Both the position numbers and the translations under genes were made by a program. DNA of 64,000 nucleotides, from positions 266,564 to 330,563 of the forward strand of contig CABIXV010000004.1 of the NCBI GenBank assembly GCA_902362775.1. Reading direction: 5' to 3'. The stretch is from Clostridiales bacterium. Lineage in GTDB: Bacteria > Bacillota > Clostridia > Oscillospirales > Oscillospiraceae. Below the pieces are notes generated by a model, which worked only from the letters and a program-made list of their open reading frames with translations, was not told where the DNA came from and did not search any database. Positions 42,338-50,351 of this stretch are shown here, piece after piece (position 1 is the first letter of the stretch; each line of letters starts with the position of its first letter).

Positions 42338-43458
42338 TCTATCTGGACAGCGCGGCCACCACCCTGCAGAAGCCGCCCTCTGTGGCTCGCGCCACCGCAC
42401 ACGCCATTGACCACTTGGCCAGCCCTGGACGGGGAGGACATCGGCCGGCTATGGCTGCCGCCGATACTGCCTTCGCCTGTCGGGAGGAGGCGGCTGCCCT
42501 CTTTCATGTGACCAGCGTCGATCAGGTGGTTTTTACGTTTAACGCTACCCATGGACTCAATATCGCCATAAAAACCCTGGTCCATCCTGGGGACAGAGTG
42601 GTGATTTCCGGCTATGAGCACAACGCGGTCACCCGGCCGCTCCACGCGATTCCGGAGGTGGAAATTTTGGTGGCCCGATCGCCTCTCTTTGACAGGCAGG
42701 GAATGATAGACTCCTTCCGCCGGTGTCTGGACCAGGGAGCGGACGCGGCTATATGTACCCATGTATCCAATGTATTCGGTTTTATCCTCCCAATCCAGGA
42801 GATCGCGGAGCTGTGCCGGCAGCGGGAAGTGCCTCTGATTGTTGACGCCTCACAGTCCGCAGGCGTCCTGCCGCTGGATATCCAGGAACTGGGCGCCGCC
42901 TTTGTAGCGATGCCAGGCCATAAGGGGCTCTACGGCCCACAGGGCACCGGCCTGCTGCTCTGCAACCGTGACCCGACTCCGATTCTAGAGGGCGGGACAG
43001 GAAGTGAATCCTTGAAGCAGTCCATGCCCCAGTTCCTGCCTGACCGCCTGGAGGCGGGGACCCACAACATTGCCGGTGTGGCCGGCCTGCTGGAGGGCCT
43101 GCGTTTTTTGCGCCGCCGGGACATACGGTGGATTGCGGGACATGAGAGCCGGCTGATCCAGCGGATGGGTAACGGGCTGTCCAGATTGCCGGGTGTGGAG
43201 GTGTTCCAGGCGTCTATGCCCAAGGCGCAGTCCGGTGTGCTCTCCTTTCGAATTAAGGGAAGGGACTGTGAGGACGTAGGTGAGGCACTGGGGGACCGAG
43301 GATTTGCGCTCAGAGCCGGCCTGCACTGTGCCCCGGAGGCACACCGCACCGCTGGCACTCTGGAAACAGGAACCGTCCGTGCCAGTGTATCTGCCTTTAA
43401 CACCGAGATGGAAATTGACCGCTTTCTGCGGGCAATTGGAGATATGGTCAGACGTTGA
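42334..43458 (+). CDS. Cysteine desulfurase family protein (class V aminotransferase fold, EF2568-like)
   Basis: A 374-residue PLP enzyme. YLDSAATTLQKPPSV (about residues 3-17) is the standard opening, HVSNVFGFILPI holds a PLP-contact histidine, the PLP lysine is K197 in MPGHKGLYGPQG, and the probable catalytic Cys is C332 in RAGLHCAPEAHRT. It resembles the group of cysteine desulfurase/selenocysteine-lyase-like enzymes seen with DUF3343 in selenium-related loci of Enterococcus and Clostridia. It probably releases S or Se from Cys or Sec. The start is a GTG overlapping the DUF3343 stop. Confidence 0.85.
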   Translation: MIYLDSAATTLQKPPSVARATAHAIDHLASPGRGGHRPAMAAADTAFACREEAAALFHVTSVDQVVFTFNATHGLNIAIKTLVHPGDRVVISGYEHNAVTRPLHAIPEVEILVARSPLFDRQGMIDSFRRCLDQGADAAICTHVSNVFGFILPIQEIAELCRQREVPLIVDASQSAGVLPLDIQELGAAFVAMPGHKGLYGPQGTGLLLCNRDPTPILEGGTGSESLKQSMPQFLPDRLEAGTHNIAGVAGLLEGLRFLRRRDIRWIAGHESRLIQRMGNGLSRLPGVEVFQASMPKAQSGVLSFRIKGRDCEDVGEALGDRGFALRAGLHCAPEAHRTAGTLETGTVRASVSAFNTEMEIDRFLRAIGDMVRR

Positions 43459-43464
43459 ATCATG

Positions 43465-43522
43465 AAAAAAACGCTTTGAAGTGGGACTCAGGCGAATGAG
43501 CTCCGTTTTGAAGCGTTTTTTT
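43465..43522 (+). terminator. Intrinsic terminator after the desulfurase gene
   Basis: A 12-bp stem AAAAAAACGCTT/AAGCGTTTTTTT (43465-43476 with 43511-43522) with a long, partly paired 34-nt loop. The second arm ends in seven T. Confidence 0.75.
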
Positions 43523-43604
43523 CGCCGGAAAAACGGGTAAAAAAGTAACAAAGAAAATTAAAAGAAAATTCATGAATTTTTCTCCGGGAACGCCCCCTTT
43601 CGTG

Positions 43605-43633
43605 TTGCCAACCGGGCGGGAATATCGTATAAT
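43605..43633 (+). promoter_or_regulatory. SigA promoter of the cdaA operon
   Basis: TTGCCA (43605-43610), a 17-bp spacer and a perfect TATAAT (43628-43633), about 60 bp before the cdaA start. Confidence 0.75.
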
Positions 43634-43693
43634 AACAAAATAGGAAAATTGCGGCCGGGTATGCGAAGACAGCCGTTGAGAGAGGTGATTCAT

Positions 43694-44578
43694 GTGTTTC
43701 AGGATATCACGAGTCTGCTCCAAAATGAGCTTCCGATTATCAGCACCATACGTCTTTTTGATCTGCTGGATATTGCCATCCTCTCTCTGATCATATACAA
43801 ACTGCTCTGGATGCTCCGGAAAAGCAGCTCCGGACGGGTCTTACGAGGAATCCTGATCCTGCTGGTAGCCATGTGGATCTCCTCGGAGCTCCCACTGACG
43901 GCCACCAGTTTCATGCTGAACAAGGTAGTAGAGTGGGGCGTTCTGGTCCTAGTTGTCCTTTTCCAGCCCGAGATACGCCGCTTTTTGGAGCGGATGGGGA
44001 GCAGCCGCCTGGGACTGAATTTTTCCAGCAGCAGGGCCACGCCTATGGAGATCGAAACCGCTATTACCCAGACAACCGAGGCCTATGCCGACCTTTCCAG
44101 AGATAAGGTTGGGGCTCTGATGGTCTTTGAGCGCAAGAATCTCCTGGACGATGTCATTAAGACAGGGACGGCTCTGGACTGCGGTGTATCCAGCGAACTG
44201 CTGAAGAACATCTTTTGGAATAAAGCGCCTCTGCATGACGGTGCTGTCATTGTTCGGGAGGGCCGTATCGTGGGCGCTGGCTGTATGCTGCCCCTGTCCG
44301 GCAATGTGAACCTGAGCCGCGACCTGGGGATGCGCCACCGGGCAGGGATCGGGATGAGCGAGCATTCGGATGCGGTGGTAGTTATCGTGTCGGAGGAAAC
44401 GGGCTCCATCTCCGCGGCCGTGGGAGGCATGCTCAAGCGGCATCTGGCACCGGAGACCTTAGAGCGGCTGCTGCGGAACGAGCTGTTGAGCGAGAGCAAG
44501 GAGGAGGAGAAGAGCAGCCAGTTCCCTCTGTTGAGCCAGCTCTTTGGCGGAAACAGGAAAGAGGGTGACCGCTCATGA
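43694..44578 (+). CDS. cdaA: Diadenylate cyclase (c-di-AMP synthase) CdaA
   Basis: A protein of 294 residues from a GTG at 43694, chosen because AGAGGTGA lies just upstream. Three hydrophobic helices (about 20-95) anchor it in the membrane. The DAC domain follows, with the DGA motif (LHDGAVIV, D182) and the RHR motif (GMRHRAGIG, R214-R216) that bind ATP and metal. It makes c-di-AMP, which controls potassium and cell-wall balance. cdaR follows with a 4-bp overlap as usual, but glmM, the common third gene, is absent. Confidence 0.95.
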   Translation: MFQDITSLLQNELPIISTIRLFDLLDIAILSLIIYKLLWMLRKSSSGRVLRGILILLVAMWISSELPLTATSFMLNKVVEWGVLVLVVLFQPEIRRFLERMGSSRLGLNFSSSRATPMEIETAITQTTEAYADLSRDKVGALMVFERKNLLDDVIKTGTALDCGVSSELLKNIFWNKAPLHDGAVIVREGRIVGAGCMLPLSGNVNLSRDLGMRHRAGIGMSEHSDAVVVIVSEETGSISAAVGGMLKRHLAPETLERLLRNELLSESKEEEKSSQFPLLSQLFGGNRKEGDRS

Positions 44579-45810
44579 TGGGACGACTGAGAGAGAGCAA
44601 ATGGGTATATGTCCTGCTGTCCGTCCTGCTGGCAGTGCTTTTTTGGTTTTATGTGCGGGCGGAGGTGGACCCCACTCAGCCTTATACCATCCATAATGTG
44701 CGGGTAGAGCTGACTGGGACCAATGTATTGACCAGCCAGGGGCTGACCGTGGCTGGTCTGTCCACTGAAACTGTGAACTTACGGATTGAGGCGCCCACCA
44801 GCGTGGCGGCCAACCTGCTGAAGAACCGTTCAAATCTCTATATCCCTCTGGATGTTTCCCGCTGTGTGGAGGGGGAGAATGAGTTAAGCTACAAGCCCAG
44901 CTATCCCGCCAATGTCAATGTGTCTGATGTGACCTTGCAGGAGCAGGACCCGGCGACCATTATCGTAACAGTGGATAAACTCTATACAAGCTCTTTTGAC
45001 GTAGAGTTTCAACTGAAAGGGCAGGTGGCGGAGAACTATCAGATGGGCACCGCGGCTGTGAGTCCGGAAAGTGTGACCGTCAGCGGCTCGGTAGAGCAGG
45101 TCAGCCAGGTCGCCAAGGTGGTTGCCATCCTTGAGGATGAAAATTTGGACGAGCGCTTTGCCGGAGATCTTCCTCTCACCCTGCTGGACCGGGAAGGGAA
45201 TCCGCTGACTGATCTGGATGTCACCCTCAGCGCGGACTCCGCCTATGTGGTGGTTCCTGTGGTGGTGCAGAAGGATGTGGGCCTGACGGTCAATGTGATT
45301 CCTGGCGGCGGAGCCACAGCGGATGACGCGGTTATCGAGATCGAGCCGGATATCATTACCGTGACCGGACCTGAAACAGATATAGAGGGTCTGGAGGAGA
45401 TATCTCTGGGCAGTGTCGATCTATCCAAGGTCGTGGGGACGAAAGAGTATACCTTCCCCATCACACTGGACCCTGGATTAGAGAATGTCAGTGGGATTAC
45501 CTCGGCTAAAGTGACTGTTAAGGTAGATGGCTTGTCAACTGCTACCTTCGAGGTGGGCAACATTACGGTAAGCCAGCCGCCGGATGGATATACGGCCGAG
45601 GCGGTCACGCAAAACCGTACAGTGACTATCCGGGGTAGAACGGAGGATCTGGAAAAGATCGATGCCAGCCAGATCCGGATCGTAGCGGACGTGTCGGAGG
45701 TGACCACCACTGGGCTGATCCCGGTCACCGCCCGAGTCTATCTGGATGCCGGCGGGAGCGTAGGGGTCATCGGGGATTATTCCATTGTAGTCAATGTGAG
45801 TCGGAGCTAA
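44575..45810 (+). CDS. cdaR: YbbR-domain protein, CdaA regulator CdaR
   Basis: A 411-residue protein with an N-terminal membrane anchor (VYVLLSVLLAVLFWFYV, about residues 11-28) and an extracellular part made of four YbbR-type repeats, about 80-90 residues each and beta-rich. Repeating phrases such as ESVTVSGSVEQVSQV and DIITVTGPETDIEGL mark the repeats. In Bacillus and Listeria, CdaR binds CdaA and tunes its activity. Direct overlap with cdaA supports this role. Confidence 0.88.
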   Translation: MMGRLRESKWVYVLLSVLLAVLFWFYVRAEVDPTQPYTIHNVRVELTGTNVLTSQGLTVAGLSTETVNLRIEAPTSVAANLLKNRSNLYIPLDVSRCVEGENELSYKPSYPANVNVSDVTLQEQDPATIIVTVDKLYTSSFDVEFQLKGQVAENYQMGTAAVSPESVTVSGSVEQVSQVAKVVAILEDENLDERFAGDLPLTLLDREGNPLTDLDVTLSADSAYVVVPVVVQKDVGLTVNVIPGGGATADDAVIEIEPDIITVTGPETDIEGLEEISLGSVDLSKVVGTKEYTFPITLDPGLENVSGITSAKVTVKVDGLSTATFEVGNITVSQPPDGYTAEAVTQNRTVTIRGRTEDLEKIDASQIRIVADVSEVTTTGLIPVTARVYLDAGGSVGVIGDYSIVVNVSRS

Positions 45811-45827
45811 TTTGGAGGCAAAATACC

Positions 45828-46250
45828 ATGGTTCAGAACGCAATCGTAAAACAGCGGATAGGTGAGGGAGTGGTCCAGGTCTCCCTCCTGCGGCAGATGG
45901 AGTGCGGACTTCACTGCGATGGAGCCTGTGCTGGCTGTACCCAAAAACCCACGCAGGAGATCCTGGCGTTGGCCAGCGATCCCATTGGGACCAAGCCCGG
46001 CGATGTGGTGGAGGTTGAACCCACGTCTGGGCACAACATCAGCACCTCCGTGGTGGTGTTCCTGCTGCCCTGCGTTGGGTTAGGTGCGGGTTATATGCTG
46101 GGCCAATCCCTTCTGCATCTGGGCGATATTGCCGCTCTGGGGACCGCGTTGCTGGGACTGGTACTCGGCTTTGTTCCCGCGTGGCTGATTAACCGGGCGA
46201 TCCTCCGCAGCAAGGCCCCTGAATTTGCTGTTTTGAAGCTGCTCCATTAA
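45828..46250 (+). CDS. SoxR-reducing system RseC family protein
   Basis: A 140-residue membrane protein of the RseC/MucC family. A soluble N-terminal part holds a cysteine cluster, C26, C30, C34 and C37 (MECGLHCDGACAGC). Two hydrophobic helices follow (about residues 70-92 and 97-120). In E. coli RseC belongs to a system that reduces SoxR, and related proteins accompany Rnf complexes. No rnf or soxR genes are here, so its redox partner is unknown. It lies 17 bp after cdaR behind GGAGGC and probably shares the transcript. Confidence 0.82.
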   Translation: MVQNAIVKQRIGEGVVQVSLLRQMECGLHCDGACAGCTQKPTQEILALASDPIGTKPGDVVEVEPTSGHNISTSVVVFLLPCVGLGAGYMLGQSLLHLGDIAALGTALLGLVLGFVPAWLINRAILRSKAPEFAVLKLLH

Positions 46251-46265
46251 AGACGGAAACGTGCA

Positions 46266-47129
46266 GTGTTTGGATATGTAAGGCCCTGCCGCCCGGAGAT
46301 GAAATGCAGGGAGTTTGACCTGTACCGGGCAACCTACTGCGGCTTGTGCCGTTGCTTGCGCCGGCGCTATGGGCTGCTGGCCCCTATGTTCCTGAACTTT
46401 GATTTCACCTTTCTGGCTCTTCTGCTGTGGGAGCCGGAGGAGCGTTTTACTCCCTGTCAGGGGCGGTGCCACGCCAATCCTCTGGTCAAAAAGCCCATGT
46501 GTCCTGACAGCGAGGCGCTGGAGTTGGCGGCGGATGAGAGTGTCATCCTGGCATGGTGGAAGCTGCGGGATTCGATCAAGGACGAGGGCTTTTGGAAAGC
46601 CATGCCCGCGAGAGGACTTTCCCTTCTGCTGCGTCCATCTTACCGGAAGGCTGCGGTTCGCTGTCCTGCCTTTGACCAGCAAGTCCAGGACAGCCTGGTG
46701 GAATTGGAACAGCTGGAGCGGGCGAGTTGTCCTTCGATGGACCAGGCGGCCGATACCTTTGCCCGGCTGCTCCAGGGAGCGGCAGCGAAAGAGGGAAAAC
46801 AGGACCGGGTGTTATCCCAACTGCTCTATCAGCTTGGGCGATGGATCTATTTGGTGGACGCGAGGGACGACATGGAGGAGGACCGGGCAGCCGGGCGGTA
46901 TAACCCGGTGATAGCCCGATTTGGTCCCCAGGGGGATGATGAAAACTTAAGGCGTACCTTGGACCATTCCCTGGGGCTGATGGGCGCTGCTCTCCAATTA
47001 GGGGAGTTTGGCTGCCGAACCCCGATTTTAGAGAATATCCTGTACCTGGGGCTGCCTATGGTGCAGCGAGCTGTCTTTGATGGCAGCTGGCGAGAGATAA
47101 AAAAACAAAAGATTTGGAGTAACAACTGA
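46266..47129 (+). CDS. DUF5685 family protein
   Basis: A 287-residue protein matching DUF5685, a Firmicute family without assigned function. The start [12 protein letters not shown] with [13 protein letters not shown] (about residues 24-40) is typical, and [13 protein letters not shown] adds further cysteines, suggesting a metal- or disulfide-bearing N-terminal part. A helical domain follows, with [14 protein letters not shown], a DDxxED-like acidic motif near residues 200-215. GTG start at 46266 with only a weak ribosome site. The J-protein gene begins exactly at its stop (1-bp overlap), so the two may act together. Confidence 0.78.
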   Translation: MFGYVRPCRPEMKCREFDLYRATYCGLCRCLRRRYGLLAPMFLNFDFTFLALLLWEPEERFTPCQGRCHANPLVKKPMCPDSEALELAADESVILAWWKLRDSIKDEGFWKAMPARGLSLLLRPSYRKAAVRCPAFDQQVQDSLVELEQLERASCPSMDQAADTFARLLQGAAAKEGKQDRVLSQLLYQLGRWIYLVDARDDMEEDRAAGRYNPVIARFGPQGDDENLRRTLDHSLGLMGAALQLGEFGCRTPILENILYLGLPMVQRAVFDGSWREIKKQKIWSNN

Positions 47130-47716
47130 TGAGAGATCCGTATAGCGTCTTAGGTGTGGACCAGAATGCCAGCGATGAGGAGATCAAGAAAGCTTACCGT
47201 GAGCTGGCACGAAAATACCACCCCGACAACTATCAAAACAACCCTCTGGCAGATCTGGCGGAAGAGAAGATGAAGGAGATCAACGAGGCCTATGACGCCA
47301 TCACCAAGAGCCGTGCCGGTGGCGGCTATCAGCAGTCCTCCGGGAGTTATGGCCAGCAGAGGTCTTATGGCGGCTCTGCAAACCCCACCTTTGCCCAGAT
47401 CCGCAATCTGATTAACGCCGGTGATCTCCAGACCGCAGAACGCCTTTTATTGGAGGTGCCCCAGAAAAACGGGGAGTGGTATTTCCTCTCCGGCAGCATC
47501 GCCTACCGCAAGGGATGGCTGGATGAGGCCATGCAGAACTATTCCATGGCGGTCCAGATGGAGCCCAACAATATGGAATACCGCCAGGCTCTGTCTATCA
47601 TGCAACGTGGCAATGTGGGTTATCGTCCCTATGGCTATACCAATACAGTAGACGGGATGGACTGTTGTACCTCAATGCTGTGTCTGAACTGTCTGTGTGG
47701 GGGAGGACACTGCTAA
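47129..47716 (+). CDS. DnaJ-domain protein with TPR-like region and Cys-rich tail
   Basis: A 195-residue J-domain co-chaperone of unusual build. The J domain covers residues 3-65 with the HPD motif at 31-33, so it should stimulate a DnaK ATPase. A Gly/Ser/Tyr-rich linker (about 68-88) follows, then two TPR-like helical repeats (about 90-160), and a tail with six cysteines in the last 19 residues (CC, then single Cys to the final residue). The Zn and C-terminal domains of true DnaJ are missing. Its overlap with the DUF5685 gene suggests a dedicated client system. Confidence 0.85.
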   Translation: MRDPYSVLGVDQNASDEEIKKAYRELARKYHPDNYQNNPLADLAEEKMKEINEAYDAITKSRAGGGYQQSSGSYGQQRSYGGSANPTFAQIRNLINAGDLQTAERLLLEVPQKNGEWYFLSGSIAYRKGWLDEAMQNYSMAVQMEPNNMEYRQALSIMQRGNVGYRPYGYTNTVDGMDCCTSMLCLNCLCGGGHC

Positions 47717-48247
47717 ATGTCACGTCGGGATCGTGAACAGAGCGTTAGAATTGCTCTGGGCGGTATGCTGGGGGCGGGGAGCCTGGTCATTTTATGGCTG
47801 GCCTGTATCGTACCTTCGGGCTGGCTGGGTCTTACAGCTGTGGCTGGCCTGTTTCCAGTGACTGCGACATTGTATGCTGGCCGCGCGGCTGGCTATATGT
47901 GCTGGGCAGCAGGTTCCTTGCTGGGACTGGTCCTGCTGCCAAATAAGGGGATACCTCTGCTCTATCTGGTGTTTCTGGGCCTCTATCCGGTGGTAAAGAG
48001 CCGCATCGAGGGATTGCGCCGTGGAGCGGTAGAGTGGCTCCTGAAGCTGATTTTCTTTAATGCTGCTTTGATCCTGTGCTGGTTTTTATTTCAGGGATTG
48101 CTTCTCCCTGACCCGCCCCAGTGGCTGGAGGAGGGAATCGCTATCTTTTTTGCTGGGGGAAACCTGGTATTTATCTGTTACGACATCGGCCTATCCAGGC
48201 TCATCGGTTTGCTGGGACATCGTCTGAGTCGGGGAGGCAGGCGTTGA
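47717..48247 (+). CDS. Small polytopic membrane protein of unknown function
   Basis: A 176-residue protein with four to five hydrophobic helices (about residues 14-34, 37-55, 57-78, 105-128 and 135-155) and basic ends. The general look is of a substrate-binding S-component or DUF-type membrane protein, but I do not recognise a family. It starts one base after the J-protein stop, so it belongs to the same unit (cdaA to here). The cytoplasmic C-terminus is Arg-rich (HRLSRGGRR). Confidence 0.6.
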   Translation: MSRRDREQSVRIALGGMLGAGSLVILWLACIVPSGWLGLTAVAGLFPVTATLYAGRAAGYMCWAAGSLLGLVLLPNKGIPLLYLVFLGLYPVVKSRIEGLRRGAVEWLLKLIFFNAALILCWFLFQGLLLPDPPQWLEEGIAIFFAGGNLVFICYDIGLSRLIGLLGHRLSRGGRR

Positions 48248-48279
48248 GCTATAATCCATATCAAGGAGAGTGACCTGAT

Positions 48280-49161
48280 TTGGTCAAGAGCATGACCGGT
48301 TACGGCCGGGCGGAGGAGACGGTCAACGGCTGCACAATCACAGTGGAGCTGCGCTCCGTCAATAACCGCTATCTGGACTGTAATGTCCGCATTCCAAGGC
48401 TGTATCTGTTTTCTGAGGATGCCATCAAGACACGGGTGCAGAGCGCCATTTCGCGGGGAAAGGTAGACGTATTTGTCACGATGGACAGCACGGGCGCCGA
48501 CGATATACAGGTGTCGGTAAACAGGCCCCTGGCCGCCCAATACGCCGCTGCTCTGAGAGAGCTGGCAGAGTTTTGCGGTGCGGGCTCCTATCATATTACC
48601 CCTGAGACACTCTCGCGTTTTCCTGAGGTGCTGTTGGCCCAAAAGGCGGAAGAGGATGTAGAGCAGATGGCAAAAGACATATGCGCGGTCCTGGACCGGG
48701 CCTTGGCTGATTTTGACCAGATGCGCACCCGAGAGGGGGGACGGCTTAGGGAGGATATTCTGGCCCGTGCCGCCTTGATCGAGGAGAAGGTGGGGGTGGT
48801 GGAGGCGCGTTCCCCTCAGACCGTTTCCGAGTATCGGACCAGGCTGGAGAGTAGGATGAACGAGGTGCTGTCCAACACCCAGCTCGATCCGGCGCGCATC
48901 CTGACAGAAGCCGCGATCTTTGCGGACAAGGTGGCCGTGGACGAAGAAACTGTGCGGCTGCGCAGCCACATCGAACAGCTCCGGGAGATGCTGGACAAGG
49001 GTGGAGCGATTGGACGGAAGCTGGATTTCTTGATTCAGGAGTTCAACCGGGAGGCCAATACCATCGGATCTAAATGCAGCGATATTGACATCGCCCGTCA
49101 GGTGGTCGATATCAAGGCGGAGATTGAAAAGATTCGGGAGCAGGTCCAGAATATCGAATAA
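48280..49161 (+). CDS. YicC/YloC family endoribonuclease
   Basis: A 293-residue YicC-type protein. The start [12 protein letters not shown] is nearly invariant in the family, then [12 protein letters not shown] (about residues 22-33) and the C-terminal block [13 protein letters not shown]...[25 protein letters not shown] (core [14 protein letters not shown]). E. coli YicC has been shown to affect decay of a small RNA. The start is a TTG behind AAGGAGAG, justified by the conserved N-terminus. It opens the yicC-remA-gmk-rpoZ-priA cluster, the same as yloC in Bacillus. Confidence 0.92.
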   Translation: MVKSMTGYGRAEETVNGCTITVELRSVNNRYLDCNVRIPRLYLFSEDAIKTRVQSAISRGKVDVFVTMDSTGADDIQVSVNRPLAAQYAAALRELAEFCGAGSYHITPETLSRFPEVLLAQKAEEDVEQMAKDICAVLDRALADFDQMRTREGGRLREDILARAALIEEKVGVVEARSPQTVSEYRTRLESRMNEVLSNTQLDPARILTEAAIFADKVAVDEETVRLRSHIEQLREMLDKGGAIGRKLDFLIQEFNREANTIGSKCSDIDIARQVVDIKAEIEKIREQVQNIE

Positions 49162-49175
49162 GGAGGAACGGCGCT

Positions 49176-49451
49176 GTGAAGCTGATCAATATCGGATTTG
49201 GCAGCCTGATTTCCGCCCAGCGGCTGCTGGCGGTCATCGCGCCGGAATCAGCCCCAATCAAACGCATGATCCAGGAGGCCAGAGAGCGGGGCGTACTCAT
49301 TGACGCCACCTATGGGCGTAAGACCTGCTCCGTGCTGGTAATGGACAATGACCATCTGATTTTGTCCGCTCTTTCGCCCGATGTTGTGGCCAGCCGGCTG
49401 GACGGAGAAAAGGCGGACAGACAGGAAGAGGAGGGGGCCACATGGCCATAA
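49176..49451 (+). CDS. remA: RemA family regulatory protein (DUF370)
   Basis: A 91-residue DUF370 protein. It matches RemA throughout: [29 protein letters not shown] (core [15 protein letters not shown]), [24 protein letters not shown] (core [16 protein letters not shown]). In Bacillus, RemA is a DNA-binding activator of biofilm matrix and osmoprotection genes. The C-terminal ten residues extend beyond the family core. The GTG start sits behind AAGGAGG. Its end overlaps gmk by 10 bp, the conserved neighbour. Confidence 0.93.
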   Translation: MKLINIGFGSLISAQRLLAVIAPESAPIKRMIQEARERGVLIDATYGRKTCSVLVMDNDHLILSALSPDVVASRLDGEKADRQEEEGATWP

Positions 49452-50053
49452 AGAAAGAAAAGGGGCAACTGATCGTCCTCTCCGGGCCCTCTGGTGTGGG
49501 TAAGAGCACGGTGATCGCTGAACTATTGGGACAGCGCCCTGACATCTATTTCTCTGTGTCCTACACCACCCGTCAACCCCGTGTGGGGGAGCAAGATGGG
49601 GTCAATTATAACTTTGTAGACCGGGCTGAGTTTGAGCGGATGATCGCCGCCCAGGAGCTGCTGGAATATGCCGAGTATGTCAATAACTACTATGGGACCT
49701 CACTCAAGGTAATACGGGAGAAGCTGGCGGCTGGCATTGATGTGCTGCTAGATATCGAGGTTCAGGGAGCGGCCAAGGTAAAGGACCAGTGCCCAGACGC
49801 ACTGTCCATCTTTATCATTCCGCCCTCCTTTGAGGAGCTTTCCCGACGTCTTCACGGCCGGAATACCGACAGTGAGGAGGTTATCTCCGGGCGTCTGGAA
49901 AAGGCTCGGATCGAATTTCGGGAGATACCGAATTATGACTACCTGGTGATCAACGACAAGGTGTCAAATGCGGTTTATGAAATCGAGTCCATCCTGACCG
50001 CCGCCCAATGCCGGGTGGAGAACCGGAGCGGTATGCTCTCCCAGTTTATCTGA
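49442..50053 (+). CDS. gmk: Guanylate kinase
   Basis: A 203-residue kinase that turns GMP to GDP. The P-loop GPSGVGKST is at residues 15-23. The GMP-binding segment is [19 protein letters not shown] (core [11 protein letters not shown], about 40-50), and [12 protein letters not shown] (about 100-111) is another signature. The lid region [20 protein letters not shown] is intact. Order remA-gmk-rpoZ is the same as in most Firmicutes. Confidence 0.97.
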   Translation: MAIKKEKGQLIVLSGPSGVGKSTVIAELLGQRPDIYFSVSYTTRQPRVGEQDGVNYNFVDRAEFERMIAAQELLEYAEYVNNYYGTSLKVIREKLAAGIDVLLDIEVQGAAKVKDQCPDALSIFIIPPSFEELSRRLHGRNTDSEEVISGRLEKARIEFREIPNYDYLVINDKVSNAVYEIESILTAAQCRVENRSGMLSQFI

Positions 50054-50096
50054 GCGAAAAAGTTTTAACGATTATGGTTGAAAAGGGGTTTTTATC

Positions 50097-50285
50097 ATGA
50101 TGCTCTATCCCGCTATGAAGGATTTACTGAAGAAGGTGCCCAGCCGCTATGAGCTGGTAAACGTTGTGGCCTGCCGGGCCCGCAAGATCGCCAGCGAGGC
50201 GGAGACGGCTGGTGTGCCGCTGGACGACAAGCCGGTCAGCATTGCCATCCGGGAGGTGGCGGAAGGAAAATTGGACCAGGAGTAA
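50097..50285 (+). CDS. rpoZ: DNA-directed RNA polymerase omega subunit
   Basis: A 62-residue omega subunit, which helps assemble and stabilise RNA polymerase around beta-prime. The core SRYELVNVVACRARKI (residues 16-31) and the ending KPVSIAIREVAEGKL (about 46-60) are the family pattern. It lies 43 bp after gmk behind AAAAGGGG. Position between gmk and priA agrees; coaBC, commonly next, is missing. Confidence 0.95.
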   Translation: MMLYPAMKDLLKKVPSRYELVNVVACRARKIASEAETAGVPLDDKPVSIAIREVAEGKLDQE

Positions 50286-50351
50286 AGGGAGAGAAAGCAG
50301 GCGAAGGGGAACCTTGCGCTTGCTTTCCTTGTGATAGGGGGTGGTCGGACC

